Assembly: GCA_946545675.1 (NCBI GenBank)
Contig: CAMNNR010000072.1
Span: 1-6,762 of the forward strand
Direction: 5' to 3'
Length of the DNA: 6,762 nt
From: an uncultured Thermoplasmata archaeon
GTDB lineage: Archaea > Thermoplasmatota > Thermoplasmata > Methanomassiliicoccales > Methanomethylophilaceae
Below, piece by piece: positions 1 through 5,871 of the stretch. Each line of letters begins with the position of its first letter. Within the stretch, counting starts at the first letter, position 1. The position numbers and the translations under genes were made by a program. Under the pieces are notes generated by a model that was not told the origin of the DNA, did no database searches, and was given only the letters and a program-made list of their open reading frames with translations.

Positions 1-642
1 AAAGTCCTCAAGGTCGGATGTCTCGGCATGGGTACGAAGTGGGGCGTCTCTGATCACACCTGGGACTATCCGATAGATGCGGTCACGTGCGCACGTATCC
101 TGGCGATAGTGGAGAACTCGGAACTCAGGAAATGGGACGAGTGCTATTTCGGCGCCTACGAACCAGACCTGGAATGGGAATACTTCATGGACATCGAAGG
201 GGAAGAGCGCGTGCGTTCCTTCGGACAGGGGATGAAAGCCGAGAATCTCGACAAGACCCTCGGGCTGATGAAGGAGCTCGTCCTGGATCTTTCCAAGAAC
301 ATCTACATCGATTTCAACGAACTCGAGGCGGTCTATTTCTGCCATGTGGCAAACGGTATCAACTGCACCACCACGCTTTATCGCGACATTGAATCCAAAT
401 TCGAGAAGACCAAGGTGGGCGAGAAGACCCTCACCCTGTCATCCGAACAGTGGGGCCAGGTGCTTTCCCTGGTCAGGGATTACCCTCTTCCCAAATTCGG
501 ATTCAGGAAGGAGGAGGGGACGCAGTTCGTATCCCGTGCACTCTATCTCGAAGGCAAGATGGTCAGTTACACCTACGGCGGTAAGGTGGGCCCGGAATGG
601 GACGCATTCGAAGCGAGCCTCATCACAGCGATAGGCCTCTGA
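1..642 (+). CDS. Hypothetical protein, probably 5'-truncated by the window edge
   Basis: I do not recognise this family. The frame is open from base 1 and ends at TGA 640-642. The first in-frame ATG is at 28 and would give 204 residues. The nine codons before it (KVLKVGCLG) have mostly C/G third positions, and the 27 bases before the ATG show no TATA box or Shine-Dalgarno site, so the true start is probably further upstream. The protein is soluble-looking and acidic, with no signal peptide or membrane segment. Counting from the ATG, residues 53-85 and 172-202 look alike: each has an 'EG..V.S' strand, a Gly-containing turn, then an amphipathic helix, which suggests a duplicated alpha/beta unit. 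Three Cys (40s region, about 105 and 113) form no obvious metal motif. It converges on the DUF169 gene with no intergenic base. Coding status is likely; function is unknown. Confidence 0.75.
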   Translation, partial: KVLKVGCLGMGTKWGVSDHTWDYPIDAVTCARILAIVENSELRKWDECYFGAYEPDLEWEYFMDIEGEERVRSFGQGMKAENLDKTLGLMKELVLDLSKNIYIDFNELEAVYFCHVANGINCTTTLYRDIESKFEKTKVGEKTLTLSSEQWGQVLSLVRDYPLPKFGFRKEEGTQFVSRALYLEGKMVSYTYGGKVGPEWDAFEASLITAIGL

Positions 643-650
643 TCAGAGGC
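635..650. repeat. Perfect 16-bp palindrome spanning both convergent stop codons
   Basis: GCCTCTGA is followed directly by its reverse complement TCAGAGGC. The centre lies exactly between the TGA of the plus-strand gene and the TGA of the minus-strand DUF169 gene, so both genes end in CTC TGA. In RNA it could form a short hairpin on either strand. No U-tract follows on either side, so a terminator role is only a possibility. Confidence 0.6.
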
Positions 651-1383
651 ATTTCTCCAGCATCTCAGGCCATTTGCCCCTGCAGAAATACGACGTGTCG
701 ATATCCTTCTCCATCCTCTTGTAGAGATTGAAAGGTACCGAGAACGACATCACGTCCGGGGGCACGAAGCGTCTTGCGTAGATGTCGGTCATACCGATGA
801 TCGCATGTGGGTCGTCGGTCTCGCCTTCCGACCTGGGCAGGGCGTAGACCTGCTGACATGCGTGACCGTAAGGGATGATGGCTGCGGGACCGGGCGTGGT
901 CTTGCTGTAGCCTGCGAGGAGGGTCAGTGCGGAGAGTCTTGTGGGGTCGACGAGGAAGACGACCACTTCGATGGGGCGGTTTTCTTCCAACGCGGAATCC
1001 AGTTCCTGGAAGACGATGGTATCCTTGCCGTCGCCGTAATCCTTGATGGCATCGAGCTGGAGTTTGGCGATCCCAGGGGTCTTGAACTCCCCTTTCCCTC
1101 TGTGGCTTATCTCGTCTTTGTGTTCCTCGGGTATATCGGAGGCAAGCCAGCAGGAGTGTTCGCGGTTGTACATTCCGCCGAAACCGAAACCGCTGAGGGC
1201 GCCGTGGCAGAACACATGTTCCCTGTCCGCGGCACACTTGGTCCCGAGTCTGGCACATTTCATGAGAAGGGGAGGGATACTGCAGTGGTCGGTCGGTACC
1301 GATGCATCGTCGGGTATGGTATCCTGGCGGTAGATTGCCACAGGTTTCAGTTTGATTCCCAGAATTTCTGCGATTTTCCCCAT
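643..1383 (-). CDS. DUF169 family protein
   Basis: The 246-residue protein matches the DUF169 pattern as I know it. It opens with 'LGIKLKPVAI' (residues 8-17), has a Cys-rich N-terminal half, a central strand 'IEVVVFLVDPTRLSAL' (138-153), an Ala/Gly-rich stretch with Cys176 (about 164-180), and a C-terminal 'R.VPPDVMSFSVPFNLY' segment (205-221). The family is common in methanogens and other anaerobes; its biochemical role is not established. Cys34, Cys43, Cys50 and Cys59 are regularly spaced and could bind a metal or Fe-S cluster (inference). No signal peptide or membrane helix is seen. The ATG at 1383 is chosen because the family's first strand starts just after it. No Shine-Dalgarno site precedes it, but a TATA-like box lies about 32 bp upstream, so the mRNA may be nearly leaderless. 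It is probably transcribed alone, because a hairpin separates it from eL15. Confidence 0.88.
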   Translation of the reverse strand: MGKIAEILGIKLKPVAIYRQDTIPDDASVPTDHCSIPPLLMKCARLGTKCAADREHVFCHGALSGFGFGGMYNREHSCWLASDIPEEHKDEISHRGKGEFKTPGIAKLQLDAIKDYGDGKDTIVFQELDSALEENRPIEVVVFLVDPTRLSALTLLAGYSKTTPGPAAIIPYGHACQQVYALPRSEGETDDPHAIIGMTDIYARRFVPPDVMSFSVPFNLYKRMEKDIDTSYFCRGKWPEMLEKCL

Positions 1384-1411
1384 ATAATCGGGGATAAAGC
1401 GTTGTTAAAAT

Positions 1412-1420
1412 CGATAAAGG
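1412..1420 (-). promoter_or_regulatory. Candidate TATA box for the DUF169 gene
   Basis: On the minus strand this reads CCTTTATCG, preceded by an A-rich BRE-like AAAA (1421-1424). Its centre is about 32 bp from the DUF169 ATG, so a start site 25-27 bp downstream gives a leader of only a few bases. A second similar box, GCTTTATCC at 1392-1400, is too close to the ATG to serve this start. The match to the archaeal consensus is moderate. Confidence 0.4.
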
Positions 1421-1424
1421 TTTT

Positions 1425-1446
1425 GCCTGCCCCCGAAGGGGCAGGC
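1425..1446 (-). terminator. UUCG-capped hairpin downstream of eL15
   Basis: On the minus strand this is a perfect 9-bp stem, GCCTGCCCC paired with GGGGCAGGC, closed by TTCG. It begins 11 bases after the eL15 stop codon. C(UUCG)G is an exceptionally stable RNA tetraloop. No U-run follows directly: AAAACC comes next, and the nearest T-tract, GATTTT, is at 1407-1412. Archaeal polymerase terminates mainly at U-tracts, so this may instead define or protect the eL15 mRNA 3' end. It sits just upstream of the DUF169 TATA-like box. Confidence 0.55.
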
Positions 1447-1457
1447 GGGCTTCAGGA

Positions 1458-2078
1458 TCAGTTGTTCCTGTTGCCTTTTGCGCCACCGGAAGGCCTGACC
1501 TTCTCGGCGCCGTGTCCCTTGTTCCTCAGGCCGCGGCCCTTGGCACCGGCGGAGGTGAGTCCGCGGTAGACACGTTTCTTGTTCTTGTTGTTGCAGATCC
1601 AGCTGATCTTGGGGTCGTGCTGGATGACGGGGTGTCCGGGGTCAACGAGGATAACCTCGTACCACTCGTTCTGTCCGTCTGCGCCTACCCAGTAGGAGTT
1701 CAGAACCTCAAGGTTCCTGTACCTCTTCTGGGTCCTTTCCTCGGCCATCCTCTGGAGGGATTTGCCGACGATGAGCTGTTCCTCTCCCTTCCTCTTGGCA
1801 CGCCTACCGTGGTTGATGTGCCTCTTCTGGAAGGCTCCCTTCCTGACCTTGGCCCTAACGAGGACGTATCCCTGTTTGGCTTTGTATCCGAGGGCCCTGG
1901 CCCTGTCGAGCCTGGTGGGTTTCTCGATGCGAAGGAAGTTCTCTTCCCTCCTCCACATGATCCTCCTCTCGATGTTCAGCTGTTTGACGTAACCCTGGTT
2001 GGGGTTGTTCCAGGCTTCGGCGATGTACTTGTACATGCTCTTTCCCTGGGGGTGTGCTGCAGTTTCTTCTTCTGCCAT
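1458..2078 (-). CDS. rpl15e: Large-subunit ribosomal protein eL15 (L15e)
   Basis: This 206-residue, very basic protein is a clear archaeal/eukaryotic eL15, an rRNA-binding component of the 50S subunit. Family landmarks in order are [10 protein letters not shown] (14-23), [19 protein letters not shown] with [13 protein letters not shown] (43-75), the basic [16 protein letters not shown] (85-100), [14 protein letters not shown] with WYEVILVDP (122-147), and the Gly/Lys/Arg-rich tail with [19 protein letters not shown] (172-190). There is no bacterial homologue. The length is slightly above typical because about 12 acidic residues precede the SMYKYI block where most archaeal homologues begin. 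The ATG at 2078 is supported by a good Shine-Dalgarno site 5 bases upstream, so the extension looks real. The gene has its own strong TATA box downstream of polB and is followed by a stable hairpin, so it is probably monocistronic. Its leader carries dyads and a possible upstream ORF. Confidence 0.97.
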   Translation of the reverse strand: MAEEETAAHPQGKSMYKYIAEAWNNPNQGYVKQLNIERRIMWRREENFLRIEKPTRLDRARALGYKAKQGYVLVRAKVRKGAFQKRHINHGRRAKRKGEEQLIVGKSLQRMAEERTQKRYRNLEVLNSYWVGADGQNEWYEVILVDPGHPVIQHDPKISWICNNKNKKRVYRGLTSAGAKGRGLRNKGHGAEKVRPSGGAKGNRNN

Positions 2079-2083
2079 GATAA

Positions 2084-2090
2084 ATCACCT
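2084..2090 (-). promoter_or_regulatory. Shine-Dalgarno site of eL15
   Basis: On the minus strand this is AGGTGAT, complementary to the archaeal 16S 3' end (AUCACCUCC), with a 5-base spacer (TTATC) before the ATG at 2078. It fixes the eL15 start. It is the only canonical ribosome binding site I find before a start codon in this window. Its TGA would also be the stop codon of the possible upstream ORF at 2085-2117. Confidence 0.8.
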
Positions 2091-2117
2091 AGTTCGGATT
2101 CGCCCTATCGGGTACAT
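2085..2117 (-). other. Possible 10-codon upstream ORF in the eL15 leader
   Basis: The leader contains ATG TAC CCG ATA GGG CGA ATC CGA ACT AGG TGA read on the minus strand (peptide MYPIGRIRTR). Its stop codon lies inside the AGGTGA Shine-Dalgarno site of eL15. A ribosome translating it would end on the eL15 ribosome binding site, which could couple or block initiation. The mini-ORF has no Shine-Dalgarno site of its own and may be chance. Confidence 0.2.
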
Positions 2118-2123
2118 TTCCGG

Positions 2124-2138
2124 CAGGACACTGTCCTG
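2124..2138. repeat. 15-bp dyad near the predicted eL15 transcription start
   Basis: CAGGACA and TGTCCTG are perfect inverted arms around a single central base. The predicted start site, about 26 bp after the TATA box, falls at roughly 2138-2141, at the edge of this dyad. It could be a DNA operator for a dimeric regulator, or in RNA a 6-bp stem with a 3-base loop at the 5' end of the eL15 mRNA. I cannot assign a regulator. Confidence 0.45.
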
Positions 2139-2162
2139 TAAGGAGATTGCAAGTCAACTCCC

Positions 2163-2170
2163 TATATAAA
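2163..2170 (-). promoter_or_regulatory. rpl15e: TATA box of the eL15 promoter
   Basis: On the minus strand the sequence is TTTATATA, essentially the archaeal box A consensus and the best promoter in the window. The expected start near 2140 gives a leader of about 60 bases, in agreement with the presence of a Shine-Dalgarno site for eL15, unlike the neighbouring genes. It begins 17 bases past the polB stop codon. Confidence 0.7.
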
Positions 2171-2171
2171 G

Positions 2172-2185
2172 TACACGTGCGTGTA
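2172..2185. repeat. Inverted repeat between the polB stop and the eL15 TATA box
   Basis: The arms TACACG and CGTGTA are separated by 2 bases. The repeat lies immediately after the polB TAA (2187-2189) and ends one base before the eL15 TATA box, in the BRE position, so a bound protein could block or recruit TFB. Alternatively, the polB transcript could form a small 5-bp hairpin here followed by the T-rich CTTTATATA, which would resemble a terminator. The sequence does not decide between the two. Confidence 0.45.
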
Positions 2186-2186
2186 T

Positions 2187-4631
2187 TTAGAAAAAGTCGT
2201 CCAGAGAAGGTTTCTTCTTGGGTTTCGGAGGCTCCTCTTTGGGAGCCGGTTCAGCAGGTTTCGGGGCGGGTTTCGGCTGGGTCGGTTTGGAAGAGGGCCT
2301 AGAGGAGAAGCTGCCGCTGAACAGGGTGGTCTGCTGGGAACCCCTGAGCAGATCGTCCTCGGACCAGCCGTATACCTCGGTGATCCTGGAGGCCATCTGT
2401 GCAAGGCGGCCGGCGTAATACTTGTAGTCGGGCGTGGCGGTGAAGGGCACGCCGCTGATGAACGGTTCTACTTGTTGCGGGGTGGATTTCGCATCGGTAA
2501 CTATCCAAGAGATCTTCATGCCGGGGATGAAATTGTAGCCCATGGCGATGAGTTTCTTGGCCGCCTGAACGTTTGCCATGCGGTCGGGATTCTCGTAGGC
2601 ATCGAGTCCTTTGCAGGTGCGGGATATGACCAAATCAGCCGTATCGACGTTCCCTTCCAGTATGTTCTTGATTGTGGATCTCACAAGTGCCAGAGCATCG
2701 TCTTTCTTCTCGTCGAGGATATCTTCGAATAGTTCCGTGAGCATCCTGCTCTGGAGGTCGAAGGAATCGGAACGGCGGATCTCGTAACCCCTCACCAACA
2801 GCTCGTCCTGTTTTTCGGGCCAGATAACCCTTCCAACATACCTCTTCTTTACACCGTGGGAGAACAGGGGTTCCACGAGTTTCTCGAACTCCAGGGTCTT
2901 TGCCCCTTTGGAGAACCTCTCGGCCTGTTTGTTTCCGAACTCGACCGCTTCCTCCAGATTGTGGTAGGGGGAGAGCACGAAGACCGAATCAGTGTCCCCG
3001 TAGATCACCGGCACGCCATCGGTGTCCAGCTGTTTGATGATCCCGGTGATGTTGGCCCTGGCGAAGGCGGTGATGGACGCACCGATGTTCTTGTCGGTGA
3101 ACCTGTAGAACGAGGATGCGAAGACCCCATAGAAGGTGTTCATGATGACCTTCACCGCAGCTTGGAGACCGTCTAGGTAAGCGTGCTCCACGGCATCCTT
3201 GGAGGCCTTCATTCTCTTCTTGATCTCGTCCCTCTGGGTCATCAGGTCGGAGAGGATGGTGGGCAGGAGTCCGCGCTTCCTTTCGGGGGATATGTAGCGC
3301 GCTCCCGAGGGCGCGACAATCTCGCCGTCGTCGGACAGGGTGGTGAAACATATGTTGTTGGCGATGATGAGCGAGGGATACATCGATTTGAAGTCGAGTA
3401 CGCAGACCCAGTGGTAAAGGCCGGGTTTCATGGTGTGCACATAACCTCCCTCGATCTGCTCCTCCCCTCTGGCGGCCCTTCTGCCGTTCATGGGCACCCC
3501 GACACCGTTGCGGTCGGCAGCCCTTATGAGGAGGGAGTCTGCCAGGGTGGAAGTCCCGGACACCAGGACATCCTCGACAGGCAGCTTCGAGACTGCGGCA
3601 AGGTCCATGCCCTTCCTGACCGTACCCACCTTCTGAAGGATCCTGAGGGCCAGATTCGCATCCTGGATACAGTATTCGATGACCCTTTCGCGGTTATCCT
3701 TCCATTCCTGGTCCATGTGTTTGGGGTCGACATCCAGTTTCTGTTCGCCGAGTACCAGCAGGGAGACTGCGTTGAGGGTCTCCTGCTTGGGTCTGAGTTC
3801 CTTCTTGGCGGCCCACCATGCATCGACGATGAGCCTTCCCTTGACCCTCCAGAAACGTTCGGAGAAGATCTTGGGCTGACCCCTGTCCCTTCCCCAGGGG
3901 AGGGCATCCTTCATCTTGTTGTACTGTGCGCGTTCGACGATCTTGCGGATATCGTAGTTGTCGATGTTGTATCCGGTTATGACGTCTGGGTCTATGTCCT
4001 CTATGAGTTTGGAGAACCTGGTTATGATGTCCTTCTCGTCACCGTAGATGGGGTCGGGAGTACTGAATTCGCCGGCCTCCTCGACCTTCGTGCAGATGCA
4101 GTAGATGGTCTGTTCCTCGATACTGTTCTCTATGTCGAACGATAGGAACTTCAGTCCGGGGTCGAAGGAGTCGATGTTCTCGAACGACTCCATCTTGATC
4201 ACGATGTCGGTAGCATAGTCGAGTTCGATCTCTTCGCCGGTGACCCTGATGCACGAACCCATATCCGAATCGTAGATGAAACGGTCGTGGTACTGTATGT
4301 CCCCGGCCAGTACCTTGAAACGCGACATGAGGCGGTTCTTGTAGGTGGGGACCAGCCAAGGCGTCTTCAGGGTTATCTTCAGGGTGTCGTGCTTTCCCCC
4401 GCGGTACTCCAGCTCCTTGTGCTCCAGGGAGACCACCTGGTCATCCTTCTTCAGACCGTCCTCGGTGGCAGGGTTGGGGTCGACTATGTAGAAATACGGT
4501 TTGAAACCGTAGACCGCAATGAGGATCGACTGCCTGTCGCGGGTCTTCCCGAACAGCTCCACGTAGGGTTCACCCTGCGGGTCGCTGGAGTATGAAGCGC
4601 TTAGCAGCCTGACGTCCCATGTGCCGGTCAT
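2187..4631 (-). CDS. polB: Family B DNA polymerase (PolB) with 3'-5' exonuclease
   Basis: An archaeal DNA-dependent DNA polymerase of 814 residues, numbered from the ATG at 4631. The N-terminal domain has a 'FKPYFYIV' strand (about 43-50) like the uracil-sensing pocket of archaeal PolB. The exonuclease is intact: Exo I D166/E168, Exo II N222 to D227, Exo III Y320 to D324. Polymerase motifs are intact: A DFKSMYPS (413-420), KRGLLP (452-457), B K494...N498..YG (501-502), C YGDTDS (544-549) and KKRY (595-598). No intein interrupts A, B or C, which are frequent intein sites. After 'QQTTLF' (766-771) comes a Pro/Lys/Ala-rich linker (about 776-807) ending in SLDDFF, a PCNA-interacting PIP-box. The ATG lies 5 bases after the GTPase stop. 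A GTG three codons upstream (4640) would overlap that stop as GTGA. No Shine-Dalgarno site is seen, so translation is probably coupled. Confidence 0.97.
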   Translation of the reverse strand: MTGTWDVRLLSASYSSDPQGEPYVELFGKTRDRQSILIAVYGFKPYFYIVDPNPATEDGLKKDDQVVSLEHKELEYRGGKHDTLKITLKTPWLVPTYKNRLMSRFKVLAGDIQYHDRFIYDSDMGSCIRVTGEEIELDYATDIVIKMESFENIDSFDPGLKFLSFDIENSIEEQTIYCICTKVEEAGEFSTPDPIYGDEKDIITRFSKLIEDIDPDVITGYNIDNYDIRKIVERAQYNKMKDALPWGRDRGQPKIFSERFWRVKGRLIVDAWWAAKKELRPKQETLNAVSLLVLGEQKLDVDPKHMDQEWKDNRERVIEYCIQDANLALRILQKVGTVRKGMDLAAVSKLPVEDVLVSGTSTLADSLLIRAADRNGVGVPMNGRRAARGEEQIEGGYVHTMKPGLYHWVCVLDFKSMYPSLIIANNICFTTLSDDGEIVAPSGARYISPERKRGLLPTILSDLMTQRDEIKKRMKASKDAVEHAYLDGLQAAVKVIMNTFYGVFASSFYRFTDKNIGASITAFARANITGIIKQLDTDGVPVIYGDTDSVFVLSPYHNLEEAVEFGNKQAERFSKGAKTLEFEKLVEPLFSHGVKKRYVGRVIWPEKQDELLVRGYEIRRSDSFDLQSRMLTELFEDILDEKKDDALALVRSTIKNILEGNVDTADLVISRTCKGLDAYENPDRMANVQAAKKLIAMGYNFIPGMKISWIVTDAKSTPQQVEPFISGVPFTATPDYKYYAGRLAQMASRITEVYGWSEDDLLRGSQQTTLFSGSFSSRPSSKPTQPKPAPKPAEPAPKEEPPKPKKKPSLDDFF

Positions 4632-4636
4632 ATGGT

Positions 4637-5824
4637 TCACTTGTTCGCTACGATTCTGATTATGTCCCCGGGTTCGAGGATGTAATCTGCACCCACTGTA
4701 CGGTGGTTCCTGCAGTTAACTGCCCTGATGAACTTGTCGCCCAGGTCGGTGTGGATCCTGTAGGCAAGGTCCTTGGCGGTGGAGCCCCTAGGGACCAGGT
4801 GGCAGTCGGGGAGCACCCTTCCGAAGTGGTCGCAGAGTTTGCTCTCGTCCTCCACGGGGAACACAGGGATGTAGTCCAGTGTCTTGTAAACGGCATCTTC
4901 GAGACATTTCTGGATGCCGGTCCCTCCGAACTTGGCCATGTTCTGGTTCATGTAGTCAAGGGCCTTCTGCTGTCCCTCGTTCAGTTTGACGCCGTCCTTG
5001 ACTTTGAAAGAAGCGTCTCCTGGCACATACTCTATGAGGCCTGCCTTCTCGGCCTTCCTCAGTGCGAGTTCGGTCTCGGCCATGGTGGGTACTGCCTCCT
5101 CGCCCAGGGCGGAGAGCTTATCGAAGTTCTCCTTGGGCGCGATGTCCGCTTTGTTCATGGCGATGATCATGGGTTTGGAGAGCTTCCTGATCTCGGTAGT
5201 GAGCCTGAGGAGGGAATCATCGTCCCATTTGGTGGGGTCGGCATCGAGGGGTACCTTCAGGAGGGCGGCTTTGATCTGCGCCTCGGTGACTTTCAGCCCT
5301 GCCAGTCTCTCTGCCAGGATGGTCTCGGGTTTGCTGCCGTTCATCTTGGCTGCCCTGGCGATCTTTCCTAGGCCGTCTTTGATGATCTCCCTCATCCAGC
5401 AGTCGATTTCGTTCCTCAGGAACGTGACATCCTCGGTGGGGTCGAATTCGCCCAGCTTGCCGGGGATGCCTTCGATGTTGGTGCTTCCGCTGGCATCGAC
5501 CACGTTGACGAAGGCATCAGCCTGCCTCAGGTCGTCCAGGAATTTGTTTCCGAGTCCTTTCCCCTGCCATGCGTCAGGCACGAGCCCGGCCACATCCAGG
5601 AGGTCCACGGGGATCATCCTGGTCCCGTTGATGCATAATGAGTTGTGGGGGTTGCAGGTGATGCCCAGCTGTTTACAGGGGCACTCGTAACGTACGTACC
5701 CCACGCCCTTGTTGGGCTCGATGGTGGTGAACGGATAGTTCGCGATCTCGACGGGGGCCATGGTGGCCGCGCCGAACATCGTGGATTTCCCTACGTTAGG
5801 TTTTCCGACTATTCCAATTTGCAT
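4637..5824 (-). CDS. ychF: YchF-related GTPase of the archaeal Ygr210 type (Obg family)
   Basis: A 395-residue translation-factor-class P-loop GTPase. Visible elements are G1 GKPNVGKST (7-15), G2 around NYPFTT (29-34), G3 DVAG (77-80), a Gly-rich stretch just after it with QGKGLGNKFLDDLRQAD (87-103), G4 NKAD (224-227), a central helical region, and a C-terminal TGS domain (about 317-394). NKAD predicts GTP binding. Bacterial and eukaryotic YchF/OLA1 have an altered G4 and use ATP, so a 'redox-regulated ATPase YchF' label would be too specific. The Gly-rich block after Walker B marks the Ygr210 subfamily of archaea and fungi. Cys48, Cys50, Cys57 and Cys64 between G2 and G3 may bind metal. Ribosome association is inferred from relatives. 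A TATA-like box 33 bp upstream and no Shine-Dalgarno site suggest leaderless initiation. PolB follows directly. Confidence 0.93.
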   Translation of the reverse strand: MQIGIVGKPNVGKSTMFGAATMAPVEIANYPFTTIEPNKGVGYVRYECPCKQLGITCNPHNSLCINGTRMIPVDLLDVAGLVPDAWQGKGLGNKFLDDLRQADAFVNVVDASGSTNIEGIPGKLGEFDPTEDVTFLRNEIDCWMREIIKDGLGKIARAAKMNGSKPETILAERLAGLKVTEAQIKAALLKVPLDADPTKWDDDSLLRLTTEIRKLSKPMIIAMNKADIAPKENFDKLSALGEEAVPTMAETELALRKAEKAGLIEYVPGDASFKVKDGVKLNEGQQKALDYMNQNMAKFGGTGIQKCLEDAVYKTLDYIPVFPVEDESKLCDHFGRVLPDCHLVPRGSTAKDLAYRIHTDLGDKFIRAVNCRNHRTVGADYILEPGDIIRIVANK

Positions 5825-5853
5825 GTAATCTCTGGGTCATAGGATTACTAAAA

Positions 5854-5861
5854 GTTATATG
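5854..5861 (-). promoter_or_regulatory. Candidate TATA box for the GTPase-polB transcript
   Basis: On the minus strand this reads CATATAAC, in the 47-bp gap between the ksgA stop and the GTPase start. Its centre is about 33 bp from the ATG, so transcription would begin only a few bases before it. The lack of a Shine-Dalgarno site fits a leaderless or near-leaderless message. The T-rich CTTTTAG just downstream might also help end the ksgA transcript. Confidence 0.5.
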
Positions 5862-5871
5862 TTGGGTCTGG

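Noticed and set aside
1392..1400. Second TATA-like CTTTATCC before DUF169
   Set aside because: A start site 25 bp downstream would fall inside the coding region after the ATG at 1383.
805..1569. Plus-strand open frame crossing DUF169, the intergenic hairpin and the start of the eL15 tail
   Set aside because: It runs antisense through two genes and through promoter and hairpin sequence, which argues against real coding.
3183..4145. Long plus-strand open frame (320 codons) antisense to polB
   Set aside because: It lies wholly inside polB, whose motifs are all intact on the other strand, and its translation has no recognisable domain. GC-rich codon usage explains long antisense frames here.
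2187..4631. Intein in polB
   Set aside because: Motifs A, B and C are uninterrupted and the length is normal for an intein-free archaeal PolB.
4619..5371. Plus-strand open frame (250 codons) antisense to the GTPase gene
   Set aside because: It mirrors the codons of a clear Obg-family gene, with no promoter, ribosome binding site or family motif of its own.
5783..5840. Possible short upstream ORF (14 codons from an ATG at 5840, minus strand) overlapping the GTPase start
   Set aside because: The predicted transcription start near 5831 lies downstream of that ATG, so it would not be in the mRNA; there is no ribosome binding site.
5825..5848. Inverted repeat GTAATC-N12-GATTAC in the GTPase promoter gap
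   Set aside because: Six-base AT-rich arms with a 12-base spacer are readily expected by chance, and the repeat is not placed at a typical operator position relative to the TATA box.
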